DNA of 64,000 nt from Azolla caroliniana (GCA_043228905.1 JBHGNT010000012.1:14818001-14882000); one strand, 5' to 3'; shown: positions 1 through 10,260, numbered from the stretch's first letter. Notes: a model not told the origin generated them from the letters alone. Made by a program: numbers and translations.

Positions 1-345
1 ACGGATACGCAAGCCGGTGCGTAACAAGAGGCCGTATCGGTGTGTAAACCGAAAGGCCGTTAGAAGAGATATTCCTCGTAAGGAATAGTTTTGGGAGTAA
101 GTGTCGAGGTTCATTTATGATCAGTCAAGTACTGTCAGTACTTGTGTCAGCCTGATTGTCAGGGCTTGTATAAAAGGTGCTCACTGAGCACGGTGTATGT
201 ATAGAGAGTTAGTGTTTTTGAATTGAGTTTTTTTTTTTGTGTTCTCTCTCTATCTCTCCCGTGTACTATGTATACTCAAGCTCTGCATTAAACCTGCGTA
301 TTTTCTGTGTGTTTGGTTTTCTATTGCTTCCGCATATAATCTTTT
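1..345 (+). repeat. LTR-like promoter fragment, 5' end outside the window
   Basis: The stretch looks like the 3' part of an LTR in plus orientation. It has a TATA box (TATAAAAG, 169-176), a perfect 9-bp inverted repeat around one base at 126-144, and a T-run followed by a CT-rich tract at about 228-262, as in many LTR U5 regions. No matching second LTR is visible and the family is not recognised. It may be a solo or truncated LTR next to the Tat-like element. No gene is seen between 346 and 470. Confidence 0.4.
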
Positions 346-470
346 ACAATCTACTTGGTTGCCCAAGTTGTGTGGTACAGATTTCGATATGCCTCAACTA
401 AGGCCGTGTTTAAATCTGGTAGCTCCATGAGGAGAGAAGCATTTTGTGCTTGCTTTTTCTGCCCTATCTT

Positions 471-1634
471 CTATAAGACTCGATCCTCGTGAGATTCGAT
501 TTCTCCCATTAGAGCGCGTTGGATCATCTTTGTTTCCGCGTGCTCCTCGGCCATACGAGCGGCGACAGCTACTTGGGCGTGCGTGAGGAAATCCATTAAC
601 TCATATGTTGTGCCTAGTTGAAGTAGTGCACTGAACTCGTATGCCTCCGCAGGGAGATCTTTGTAATCGAGGACTTCCTCCTATGATATCTGTGTGGTTT
701 GTCCATGCTCGATCCTACCGACTTGGAGTCATGACTCCACTAGTACCATGGTCGTGGAGGTCGGGCTGGCCTCCTTTGCTTTCTGATGCTGGGTGCCCTT
801 GGTTTCTGTGGTCGACTCGCGATTGATGCATTCTCTTGGATTTGGCTGATCCTGTGAATCTGGGGCCGATGGTGTTGGCTCCTTGGCTTGTTTCCTCTTT
901 TGTTGTTGTATGCCCGAGGGCTGCTGGGTTCTGGAGAGGGCATCGATCTCCTTAGTGTCTTCTATCGTATGGTGACATCCTCAGTGATGGGCTCCTCAGC
1001 CTTGTCCCATTCGACATGGGTCACTGTTAACAACCGTTGCTTCTAAGTTTTTGGTGGGGGTGGTGGCGAGGCGGAAGTAGGGTTCTGAACGGCAGAGGGA
1101 GGTGGAGAAGGCGAGGGGTGTTCCCATTCTTCCTGGGTTAACGCCAAAATCTTCTCCCGTTGTTTCCGTGGTGGTGGTGGGGAGGTAAGGATGCGACGAG
1201 AGGAAACTGAAGGAGGTGGGTAGAGGACTGTGAGGAAATGATTAATCACAGGCAACAATCGCTTATTGGTTTGAAAAGATTCGAGCACTGCACAAACTCC
1301 TTCGTCGGTGAAGATTCCCCAATCGATTTTGTCGCCTTCGTACGTTATTATGATGATGGCGAATTTGTTCTGGAGCATACTCATGGGATTTGTATGCACA
1401 AAGGCGTATTCCATTAAACTTCGGGCGATCTCCCCAAAAGCCTTGTTTGGTCCTCCATAAGTGCAGTAGGTTTTTCCCGACATCGAGTACATCCCAAAGT
1501 ATTCCTTGAGGGTCACATGAGGAGGAATCTCGACCTCATGGTCTCCGCATCGCGCAAGGTCTAGAGCAGCGTGAATGATGTTGTTGGTTATCATGTCAAG
1601 GTGGATTCTGCATGCTATTGCTTGGGCGTCAGGG
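471..1634 (-). pseudogene. Extra ORF downstream of pol, main part (function unknown)
   Basis: This is the main part of a reading frame that starts at 7315 and is interrupted by element B. One segment (1594 to 1043) has 183 open codons: a globular N-terminal part, then a Pro-rich tail. After a stop and frame shifts, a Gln/Lys/Thr-rich linker (about 985-735) and a helical, Glu/Ala-rich C-terminal part (about 690 to 471) follow in another frame. I do not recognise the family. There are no zinc knuckle or transmembrane segments, so it is neither nucleocapsid- nor env-like. Its position downstream of integrase resembles the additional ORFs known in some Tat-group elements; the role is unknown. Confidence 0.5.
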
Positions 1635-2058
1635 TGTCATGATATGGCAAGACTCGAACCCATGACCTTATGCTACATGGGTCGAGCTCTTACCATTAGA
1701 CTATGAATTGTAATACATAAGATATTATTTTCATCTATGTTTTATCATAGAAAATTGATGTATATTCCAGATCTCTCTAGAACATTCTAGAAGCTTCAGG
1801 ATTATTCCTGAGAACACTATAAAAGAGGGCACTAGGCATTATGTTGAACCAAATTGGTTCAACACCAGTCTTAAGCCTCTTAGCCGATTTGTACTTATCT
1901 TTCATATAATATAAGAGCTGCTGTCATCATCTTATCTCTCTCTCTCCTCTTCTCACTTCCTCTCTCTCGTGAATATTACGCAGTGTCGTCCTCATAGTAC
2001 TAATAGTACTACTCTTCTTAGTACTAATTCCATCTCTGTTTTAGTACTATTCCTGATA
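1635..2058 (+). repeat. Element B 5' LTR
   Basis: The LTR starts TGTCATGA and ends TGATA, where the 3' copy has TGACA. The TATA box is at 1818-1824. The expected start of transcription, about 30 nt downstream, falls at a palindrome (1843-1863) whose right half is complementary to the first internal bases. Four AGTACT palindromes lie in the last 65 bp. Confidence 0.92.
1650..1703 (-). promoter_or_regulatory. tRNA-like Pol III A/B box pair, antisense in the B 5' LTR
   Basis: On the minus strand an A-box-like TAGTCTAATGG starts at 1703 and a B-box-like GGTTCGAGTCT starts at 1660, 43 nt apart; in a tRNA the interval is about 44. Flanking bases (GGTAAGAGC after the A box) also look tRNA-like. Cloverleaf stems are degenerate, so it is tRNA-derived rather than a tRNA gene. 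No T-run follows closely. Confidence 0.6.
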
Positions 2059-2073
2059 GTTTGAACCAATTTT
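2059..2073 (+). promoter_or_regulatory. Candidate self-priming primer binding site of B
   Basis: The first internal bases contain TTGAACCAATTT (2061-2072). This lacks the TGG expected for annealing to a tRNA CCA end, but is exactly complementary to AAATTGGTTCAA at 1851-1862, 33 nt downstream of the TATA start and so close to the predicted RNA 5' end. This is the arrangement of Tf1-type self-priming, where the transcript 5' end folds back to prime minus-strand synthesis. An alternative is annealing to a tRNA T-arm, whose consensus is similar. Confidence 0.65.
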
Positions 2074-2132
2074 CCTCTTTCCTCCAGCCTACTGGTCGTT
2101 CTCCCTCATCCTCCTACCCTTTTCCCTCTACT

Positions 2133-3290
2133 ATGGCTACTGTTAGCGCCCAAGAATATCAATCCGTTTTCTCCGAGTTACAGTGCCTAAAAGAAAAGTT
2201 TGTTTCCCTGGAACAAGAAAACCAACGGCTGATAGGGGATCTGCAACAAATCGCTCTAGAAAATCAACAAACGCAGCAACAACATGGGGAGTTAGTGTTA
2301 CGGGTGCAACAACTCGAAGCTACATTGCAACAACAAGGATCAAGTCCCCAAGGATTTCATAAAGAGCCGAAGATTGGACTTCCTATGAAATTTGATGAAA
2401 CGTGATCACAATTCAGGGGATTCCTTAATCAGGTACGATAAGTCCTCCAAATGCATCCTTCCCGATACCCCACTGATGCATCACGAGTCGGCTTAATAGG
2501 CACGTTGCTTAGCGGCTCAGCCTTAGCATGGTTCGCTCCGCTTCTAGAAAAACAATCGCCCTTGCTTAATAACTTTGAAGATTTTATTAGTGAGTTCAAA
2601 GCCTGCTTTGGAGACACCGACAACATCAGGACAACGATCAACAAGATCCGGCGATTGCGTCAAGGCGATCGTCCAGCCTCTGCCTACGCGGCGGATTTCC
2701 GCCTACTCGCTTCCAACATACCCTGGGATGATCAAGCACTAATGGAGCAGTTTCGCTATGGCCTGCGAAATGATGTCAAAGATCTACTTCTAACCTTCCC
2801 CGAAGAACCAAAGTCTCTTACGGAGGCCATCAGTCGAGCGGTCCGATGTGACAACCGCCTCTTCGAACGGCGTTCGAAACGTCAATTACAGATACCACGC
2901 GCTAGGCCGGAGCCCACTTACGCCGCAGTCGCGGCTAGACCGTTTGCACGAGACATACCTCAAGCAAATACTTCGACACCGATGGAGATCGATACCATGC
3001 GTCGACGCGGCCCGTTATTGGAAGAAGAAAAGCAACGACGACGTGCAAATCGATTATGTCTTTATTGTGGTGGACCAGGGCATATCGCAATCAATTGTCC
3101 CCATAGGCCAAGAAGACAGGTAAATCAAATTGTAGCCTGTACTAAACCCGAGTCAATTCTTCCCTTAGGAGTGTCTGATAGTATTAATAGTACTAATAGA
3201 GTGTTTGATAGTATTCATAGTACTAATAGCCCAAGTATCTCAAATAAATTTGAAATCCTTAGTCAATTAGATGAAGATTTAAATGATTGA
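2133..3290 (+). pseudogene. gag: Element B gag (coiled-coil N-terminus, capsid, CCHC knuckle)
   Basis: The start ATG at 2133 follows the leader. Residues 1-90 form a Gln/Leu/Glu-rich coiled coil, then the capsid-like region (LLSGSALAWF, GDTDNIR, RRLRQG) and a single zinc knuckle CLYCGGPGHIAINC near 3055-3096. The layout matches sushi/Tf1-like gag. Two stops break the capsid at about 2403-2441: a TGA where the minus-strand relative at 10941-11588 has CGA, and a TAA. The C-terminal tail holds a 30-bp tandem duplication (about 3172-3234) absent from element D. It ends at TGA 3288-3290, just after the putative frameshift heptamer. Confidence 0.85.
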
Positions 3291-3321
3291 GTCCAGCCAA
3301 AATAGGAGCCATTTGGTTGGA
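3278..3321 (+). promoter_or_regulatory. Candidate -1 frameshift signal at the B gag/pol junction
   Basis: The heptamer TTTAAAT (3278-3284) is in the right phase (T TTA AAT in the gag frame). A 7-nt spacer is followed by a 10-bp stem, TCCAGCCAAA (3292-3301) with TTTGGTTGGA (3312-3321), one G-U pair and a 10-nt loop. Pol is in the -1 frame. In this copy the first -1 codon after the slip is TGA, whereas D has CGG, so the signal in B is probably inactivated by a C-to-T change. Confidence 0.6.
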
Positions 3322-6300
3322 CAGCAACCCTAGATCTGTACAGCCCATTAGTGGTTCCATTCCTTCCAAGCAAGTTAGCAATGTGTTCCTAGCCCAAGTC
3401 ATTGTTAGTACTAAAAGTACTCCCCCAGTACCCGTCCTAGCACTTTTAGATTTCGGAGCTAATTCCTGTTTCATGGATCGAAATTTTGCCCAAGCTTCTC
3501 AGATATCCTTAAGAAAACTTCCTTGTCCCGCATCTGTAGTAGTCATTGATGGTCGTCCCATTGCTTCCGAGAATATTGTAGAAGAATCAGAACCCATTCA
3601 AGTTGTCCTAGGTAGTTTTGTGTGTGTAATATCATTTAATATAATTAGTAGTCCAGAGCATCCCATTGTCCTAGGATTACCTTGGTTTGAATTACATAAT
3701 CCAGCCATAGATTGGAGAACAAGAGAAGTCCGATATCGACCACCCCAAGAACCAACTCACCAAGTTTCGACCATTTCACTCCATCAACTACGCGAAGAAG
3801 GACCCAAGGAGGCAATGTTCCTATTTGCAATATCAGTACATCCTTCCAGCACTATTAAGAAGGACTCCTCAGTACAACTTCCGGCAAAATATCATCCTTA
3901 TGCCGATGTATTTGACAAGGTAAAAGCCGGTACCCTTCCTCATCACCGTCCCTATGACTGTCCCATCAATTTACAACCAGGAACCGAGCCACCATGGGGA
4001 CCAATTTACAACTTGTCACCCACCGAGTTAGAAGTCCTTCGAGCCTACATAGAGGAGAACTTGGCAAGCGGGTTCATCCGCCATTCGAAATCTCCGGCCA
4101 GTGCACCCATCTTCTTTGTCAAGAAGAAAGATGGCTCACTTTGTCTTGTTGTTGATTACCGCGGATTGAATAAAGTCACCATCCGGAATAGGTATGCACT
4201 TCCTCTTATATCAAGTCTTTTAGAGCGAGTTAATGGTGCCAAGTTTTTTACTAAAATCGACCTACGAGGAGCGTATAACCTCATGCGGATCCGACTGGGA
4301 GATGAGTGGAAGACCGCCTTTCACACGCGGTATGGGCATTTCGAGTATACTGTTATGCCCTTTGGCCTAACCAATGCACCAACAGTCTTCCAACACATGG
4401 CAAATGATATATTCAGAAACTTCTTGGATATCTGTTTGATCATTTATCTGGATGATCTATTGATTTATTCGAAGACCTAGGAAGAGCACGATTCTCATGT
4501 ACTATTAGTACTAAAGCGACTCCGCGAGAATGGTCTTTATGCCAAGCTAGAAAAATGTAGCTTTGACTGCAAGCAAGTGGAATTTCTAGGCTACGTCATC
4601 TCCTCAAAGGGCATCGCCATGGATCCAACTAAAATCCAAACTGTACTAGAGTGGCAAATTCCACGGTCGGTACGAGATGTACAATGTTTTCTAGGTTTTG
4701 CTAACTTCTACCGTAAGTTTATACAGGATTACTCGAAGATTATTTTACCTCTCACACAACTTACGAAGAAGGGCCAAGCATTTCTTTGGTCCATAGAAGC
4801 AGATATGGCTTTTCGGCATCTTAAGAAAGCCTTTACATCAGCACTGATTCTAGCTCATGTGGATACAAGCAAACCATTCATCATGGAGGCCGACGCATCA
4901 GATTTCGCATCCTTTCTCAACAAGGCGATAAAGAAGAGTTGCATCCGGTGGCTTTCCATTCGCGCAAATTCGATGTCGCAGAAATCAACTACGAAATACA
5001 TGACAAGGAGTTATTAGCCATCGTGGATTCATTTGTACAATGGTGGCATTTCTTAGAGGGCTCTCCACATCAGGTCATTGTCTTTGGCGATCATAAAAAT
5101 CTTGCTTATTTTCAGAACGCTCGCATACTAAATCGACGGCAAGCTCGGTGGGCGCAATTCCTCACACGTTTCGACTTCAAAATCACATATCGACCGGGGA
5201 AGTAGCAAGGAAAAGCAGATGCACTATCACGGCGTTCATATCTTGCACCTCGTCCTGGTGACGCAACATTTGATAATCAAAAGCAAATAATCTTGGGACC
5301 AACACGATTGCACACGACGCGGAGTTTTCACACCCCGATGGATTCACGGATTACCGATGACATACGTGCAACCTTGAAGACGGATAGTTTTGCTCAAGAC
5401 ATCCTGGCGCACATTGATACTTCTCGGGCATCCTGTTCTCAGTCTCAACAACCAGGTATTGACTACCGACAATTCGAATATCATGATGGTTTGTTATTCT
5501 TTAAAAAGCGCGTATATGTCCCCGATTGCTCCTGTCGCCTTCAAATCGTCCAGCATTGTCACGACACTCATACGGCGGGACATTTCGGTAGTACTAAGAC
5601 GTTGGAGCTAGTGCAGCGATCTTTTTGGTGACCCCACATGCGTTGTTTTGTCGACGACTACGTTCGGACCTGTGATGCTTGCTGCCGAGCAAAGATGCCA
5701 CGACACCATCCATATGGCTTGTTGGAACCCTTACCGATTCCAAGTAAGCCGTGGCAGTCTATTTGTCTTGATTTTATCACAGATCTGCCGGTCTCGAAGG
5801 GGTTCGATGCTATCCTAACCGTCGTCGATCGATATACGAAGATGGCACATTTTGTGCCATGTACTAAAGCCATCACTAGCGAGGAAACCGCCGCTCTTGT
5901 TATGCGTGAGGTATTTCGGCATCATGGCCTCCCAGACAGTATTATCAGTGACCGAGGCCCGCAATTTGTCTCCAAATTTTGGCAGCATCTCTTCAAGATG
6001 CTCAAGGTCTCCTGCAACCTCTGCTCCGGTTACCATCCTCAGACCGACGGGCAGGCGGAACGAACAAACCAAACGCTGGAGCAATATCTCCGGTGTTTCC
6101 TGAGTTATCAACAGGATGATTGGGCCAAGATTCTCCACTTTGCGGAGTTTGCGTATAATAATGCTATTCACTCCTCGACTCGGGTCTCCCCATTTTTCGC
6201 TTATACCGGTTTCCATCCTCGCTGGTCGGTGATCGACACTCCGGAGCTACCTACCAACCCTCGTGCCGAGGATCATTTGGAGAGGCTACGCAAGATCCAG

Positions 6301-6786
6301 ATGGATCTCCCTACTCACCTTCGTCATGCTCAACACACAGAAGACTTATGCGGATCGTCATCGGATTCCCTCCTCTTTTGCCATCGAAGATCGAGTATGG
6401 CTCTTACGTCGTCACATCAAGACTACTCGACCGTGCGACAAGTTGGAGATCTCCCTCCGCAGCTTCAGATACATCCTATTTTCCATTGTTCTCTTCTTGA
6501 ACCTTATAAAGCCAACACCATTCCCGATCGTGTGACACCACCGCCGCCCCCACTGGAGTTGGACGCCGGCCCGGAGTATGAAGTTGCTGCCATCCTCGAT
6601 TCCAAACTTGTTCGCAACAAACTTTATTACTTGGTCGATTGGCTCGATTATAGTCCGAGTGAACGTACTTGGGAACCCGTCGAGCATGTTGCCAATGCTC
6701 AGGATCTTTTTGCTGATTTCCACCGAATGTATCCGGACAAACCCCGTCCGCAATCAGCGCCGACTCGTTCCACTCGTCGTCTTTAA
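3287..6786 (+). pseudogene. pol: Element B pol: protease, RT, RNase H, integrase, chromodomain
   Basis: Protease carries DFGAN at about 3452-3466, where D has the canonical DSGAN. RT has the YLDD motif near 4446-4457 but a TAG follows at 4478-4480 in place of Trp. RNase H (about 4780-5205) is split by a small deletion near 4910 that shifts the frame; a TAG stands at 5203-5205. Integrase shows the zinc-binding HHCC region (about 5550-5690; an internal TGA replaces Trp at 5629-5631) and the catalytic D, D and E in LDFIT, ISDRG and QAERT. A lesion at about 6340-6470 disrupts its C-terminus. A chromodomain follows (about 6570-6745, with YLVDW and ERTWEP). Pol ends directly at the polypurine tract. 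Confidence 0.9.
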
Positions 6787-6797
6787 GGGGAAGATAG
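6785..6797 (+). promoter_or_regulatory. Element B polypurine tract
   Basis: Purine-rich AAGGGGAAGATAG directly precedes the 3' LTR and overlaps the pol stop codon. It is the expected plus-strand primer. Confidence 0.8.
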
Positions 6798-7221
6798 TGT
6801 CATGATATGGCAAGACTCGAACCCATGACCTTATGCTACATGGGTCGAGCTCTTACCATTAGACTATGAATTGTAATACATAAGATATTATTTTCATTTA
6901 TTCTTTATCATAGAAAATTGATGTATATTCCAGATCTCTCTAGAACATTCTAGAAGCTTCAGGATTATTCCTGAGAACACTATAAAAGAGGGCACTAGGC
7001 ATTATGTTGAACCAAATTGGTTCAACACCAGTCTTAAGCCTCTTAGCCGATTTGTACTTATCTTTCATATAATATAAGAGCTGTTGTCATCATCTTATCT
7101 CTCTCTCTCCTCTTCTCACTTCCTCTCTCTCGGGAATATTACGCAGTGCCGTCCTCTTAGTACTAATAGTACTACTCTTCTTAGTACTAATTCCATCTCT
7201 GTTTTAGTACTATTCCTGACA
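6798..7221 (+). repeat. Element B 3' LTR
   Basis: The same length as the 5' LTR (424 bp), with about eight differences. It ends TGACA and is followed by the target duplication CAGGG (7222-7226). Confidence 0.92.
6813..6866 (-). promoter_or_regulatory. tRNA-like Pol III A/B box pair, antisense in the B 3' LTR
   Basis: Identical to the pair in the B 5' LTR: A box starting at 6866, B box at 6823, 43-nt spacing. Transcription from it would run leftward into the polypurine tract and pol 3' end. Confidence 0.6.
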
Positions 7222-7226
7222 CAGGG

Positions 7227-7315
7227 TGCACTGGAGCATCGATGACCCGTAAGTAGCCGTCCAATTCTCGTTGTTATAGCCAAGAACGGGTTTCCGGTGA
7301 TGTTGCGAGAGGCAT
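7227..7315 (-). pseudogene. N-terminal part of the Tat-like extra ORF
   Basis: An ATG at 7315-7313 in a good context (CCACCATGCC) opens a frame that, after one TAA at codon 14, runs to the B insertion site and continues in phase across the duplication CAGGG at 1634. Removing B therefore joins this segment to the frame at 1634-1043. This is the best start for the extra ORF. Function is unknown. Confidence 0.5.
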
Positions 7316-7906
7316 GGTGGTCTCGAAGGTTTGCTGATAGGGGGAGTGGGGGAAGCGATGAGATGAGGGTGAGACAGAGAAATGGAAGAAGATGGTTGGG
7401 GAGGACACCGTAGTTCTGTGCAGGGGCTACGAGGCGAGAGGAGGCCTGTTGGTAGGGACGATGAGAACGAGAGAGAGCTTGGGAGCTTGAAGGCGGTGAA
7501 GGCAAGAACACTTTTGTGTGAGTGGGCGTGTTGTGTGTGGGGTAGTTTCTTTTATGTGACTGCCTAGGGTTTTGTGCAGGGAGAAGATCCTTTAAATTCT
7601 TGGTTGTGGCTGCCATAATAAGGTATTATGGCCACACGTCACAGGAGTGCTATGTCTGATGTGCATGTTCCTTAAATATTCTACTTTAAGGTGAAGGTGA
7701 CTAGTTGGTGTGCCTAAGAAAATGTTGTGATTTGGGGTGATTTGTTAGGTAGTTTAGGTAAGGCTAATTTAACTGCTAAAACTGGGTAGGTCAATATTTT
7801 ACCGATGGGGAAATGTAGCTGCCTTCGTAGCGTCGTCCATGAATTGGTCCGTGCCGTGAGACTCAACGAAGGGATTATCTGGGGTATTTCTGTGGTAAGG
7901 TCGCAG
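7316..7906 (-). other. Spacer between integrase and the extra ORF of the Tat-like element
   Basis: About 590 bp with no recognisable protein. It is pyrimidine-rich on the minus strand just upstream of the extra ORF start, like a 5' leader; the extra ORF might have its own promoter or be reached by splicing, but no clear TATA or splice pair can be defended. Confidence 0.3.
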
Positions 7907-8655
7907 TCAGAATCCATTTACCGAACTTTTGACGATGTCCCCGGCAAGTGTGTCGAGTTGGATTGTGCCATTAAACTCGTCAATTATCCAGAAGGGGCCT
8001 GTCCATCGAAATCGTAATTTCCCCGACATAGCACCAAGTCGTGTTTGGAAGACCAGAACTGGTTTACCGATGGTAAGTTTTTTCTCCGTACCTTTCTGGT
8101 GACAATCGACGAAGGATTTGCGTGACCATTGGCGTTGTTCCAGTTGAGCGATGCTGGTCACTCAATGTTCGCCGAGTTTGAGGAGTTATTCGAGCCGATA
8201 TTGTTCTGATTGGACCTCGGGTAACCTTTCCTTAACCTGAACTTGGAGACTTGGAACTTGGAAATCGATCAGCATGACTGCTTCCAAACCAAAGGCCATC
8301 TGAAAGGGTGTAGGTTGAATGCTAGTTTTAAATGTGTTGCGATATGCCCATAATGCACTCTGGAGCTTGTCATCCCAATCAATGCGGTTCTCATTGACGA
8401 TATTTTTCAAGATTGGTTGCAAAATTTTATTAGTAGATTCCGCCAATCCGTTTGCCTGAGGATAGTACGATGTACTTTTCTTATGTACGACCGCGTAGTG
8501 TGTAGTGAGCTCGTGAATTATGCGGTTTATAAAATGCCCTCCCTTGTCACTAATGAGCTTGATTGGGCATCCATATTGGCACCATAGATGTTCGTATACG
8601 AATTTTGTCGTGGATGTAGCCGTGTTATCCCGTAGTGCCTTAGCCTGTACCCATT
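7907..8655 (-). pseudogene. Tat-like integrase, C-terminal two thirds
   Basis: Beginning near 8655 on the minus strand there is the middle of a Ty3 integrase core: a catalytic Asp in the context ISDKGGHF, then the catalytic Glu in NGLAEST, then the plant gypsy signature TPFQMAFGLEAVM. The GPY/F-type C-terminal module follows (RFRWTGPFWI, about 8010-7980). It is interrupted by stops and a frame change near 8160-8190. The first catalytic Asp and the HHCC zinc domain are absent because of the internal deletion. Confidence 0.75.
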
Positions 8656-10260
8656 AAGGGTTTCCCACAAATGGTCATCTTCGGCCATGGTGGATGGTCC
8701 TATGGCCGGTGGTGCACCGATGGTCATGTCTTGCATTTTTGTGTGCATCCGTTCCACGTTGCTTTTATTGGCGGTCTCAATCCGTTCCTTGGTTGCTTGT
8801 CGGATGTCATCTTGTTCTTGCCATTGGTTGGCTTGGGTCTTGCTACGTGTAGAGACGTGTTGAACGTCGGCCATAATAGTATTCACAGTTGGGGCCTTGC
8901 CGCAGTCTGTGGTTGGGCATTGGGTAGCGTAGTGGTCGGGTTTGTTACACTTAAATCAGGTAACGGATGCCGAGTTGCTGGTGTCACCGTGCTCAGTGTG
9001 TCGGAAAGGTTGTGGGTGGTTCCCGGCCGCTTGTGTAGGCGTGTTCGCTCGTGGCACGTTCGGCAGGATGTTTGGAGGTGGGTCCCGACGACGATTGTCG
9101 TTCTACCGTCGATTGTTCTGGAAACCTCTATAAGAGTTTCTTCTATCGCTTCGTGAATACCGTTGATCGTACCGGTCATCCCGGTCGTCGTCATACCGAT
9201 CATACTGATCGTTTGCTCTATATTGGTCATCGTGGTACTGGTCATGATGGTCGTCTGATCTCATGTGATTGTCGTGGAGGTAACGGTCGTCGTTACGTCG
9301 GTAGTCGTCGTCGCGGCACTGGCGATCCGGAGATCGTGGTTGCTTGTTTGCCCGATGTCCATATGACTAACGTTCATCCTGCCGGGAGTATGTATTGCGA
9401 AGCTCGATTTGGCGAACCGGAGCCGTCGTTGTGCGGTTGAGCATGTTGTACTCACATTGTTCGATCGTGTGAGCTCGGGACTGACATATTGGGCAGTGTG
9501 GCCGGTGAGGGCACTCGAGAGCCAGATGGCCTGAGCCTGAGCAAGTCGTGCATTGGAGGGCTTGTCGGAAACGATTGTCCTCCTGAGAAAGGGAGTTTTG
9601 CAAAGAGTCCATGGAGAAAGCCGTGTTATGCCATCCTATCGATGGCAAGGATGTGTGCGATGACTTGCTCGATCCTCTGGTTAGAGAAATTGGTAAGTGC
9701 GAGAGTCTTCCGTAGAGGCTCCCGTAGGCTGGACAGGAAGGTATCCGGAATGTGATGGGCGGAGACATCGTCGGCCAGTTGTAGGTAGAGATACTAGAAA
9801 CCGGATTGTGAACTGGGCGACCGTCTCGTGAGGTTCTTGGCTCATGGAAAAGAACTGCCAGAGTAGTTCGCGCTTCAAAACATGGCGGTCAAATAATTCT
9901 AGAAACTTTGTGCGAACGTCCTGGAACATTGTGACCTTCCCCATGTCGAGGCGGGAATACCATCGAGTAGCCAGGCCATTGAGGGATAAAGCGAACTCCA
10001 CGATTTTGGAGGACTCAATTTCGGCAGCCGCTAACCGCTGCGTCGAGTGGTTGGCCTTCCATGTGGACACAAAAGCACGGGTGTGTGATTCCGTGTCGGG
10101 GCCGTAGGTATATCATGGGTAAGGGTAAGGCATGGTAACGAGATCCGGGTCTTCAGGTAAAGCCGAAAAAGGGTTAGGGTTAGGTTGGGTGACCTCTGGA
10201 GGGCTCGGTGGGGAGTTCGGCGCGGAATCAACTCGTGACTGGCTATCGGGTGGCGAGGAT
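8656..10260 (-). pseudogene. gag: Tat-like gag with two CCHC knuckles
   Basis: The capsid-like region lies at about 10070-9780 (LNGLATRWYSRL, TVAQFTIRF). A frame change leads to two adjacent zinc knuckles (CTTCSGSGHLALEC and CPICQSRAHTIEQC, about 9540-9440), then a long Asp/Arg/Tyr/Thr-rich low-complexity part (about 9400-9000) and a third cysteine cluster near 8940. A 119-codon frame (8886-8527) then runs into the integrase in another frame. Gag and integrase are joined near 8640-8660, so the element lost PR-RT-RH in one deletion. A TGA lies close to the likely start near 10120. Confidence 0.65.

Larger units (their letters stand above)
1635..7221 (+). mobile_element. Element B: chromodomain Ty3/gypsy retrotransposon, near full length
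   Basis: Two 424-bp LTRs (1635-2058 and 6798-7221) flank gag and pol and are bounded by the duplication CAGGG. LTR divergence counted by eye is about 8 substitutions (roughly 2%), so the insertion is fairly recent. Pol order is protease, reverse transcriptase, RNase H, integrase, chromodomain, the arrangement of chromoviruses. The gag has one CCHC knuckle preceded by a Glu/Lys/Arg-rich segment as in fungal and vertebrate sushi-like gags. No tRNA primer site is present (see the self-priming site). Coding is broken by several stops, a small deletion and a lesion in the integrase C-terminus. Confidence 0.9.

Noticed and set aside
1043-1594. env-like protein
   Set aside because: No signal peptide, transmembrane segment or cysteine pattern; position downstream of pol alone is not enough.
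7116-7616. 166-codon minus-strand frame
   Set aside because: It spans the B LTR edge and the spacer, is Ser/Pro-rich without motifs, and is in a different frame from the extra ORF; taken as chance.
10155-10180. Telomere-like GGGTTAGGGTTAGG
   Set aside because: Only about two repeats, of the TTAGGG rather than the usual plant TTTAGGG type, inside the Tat-like gag region.
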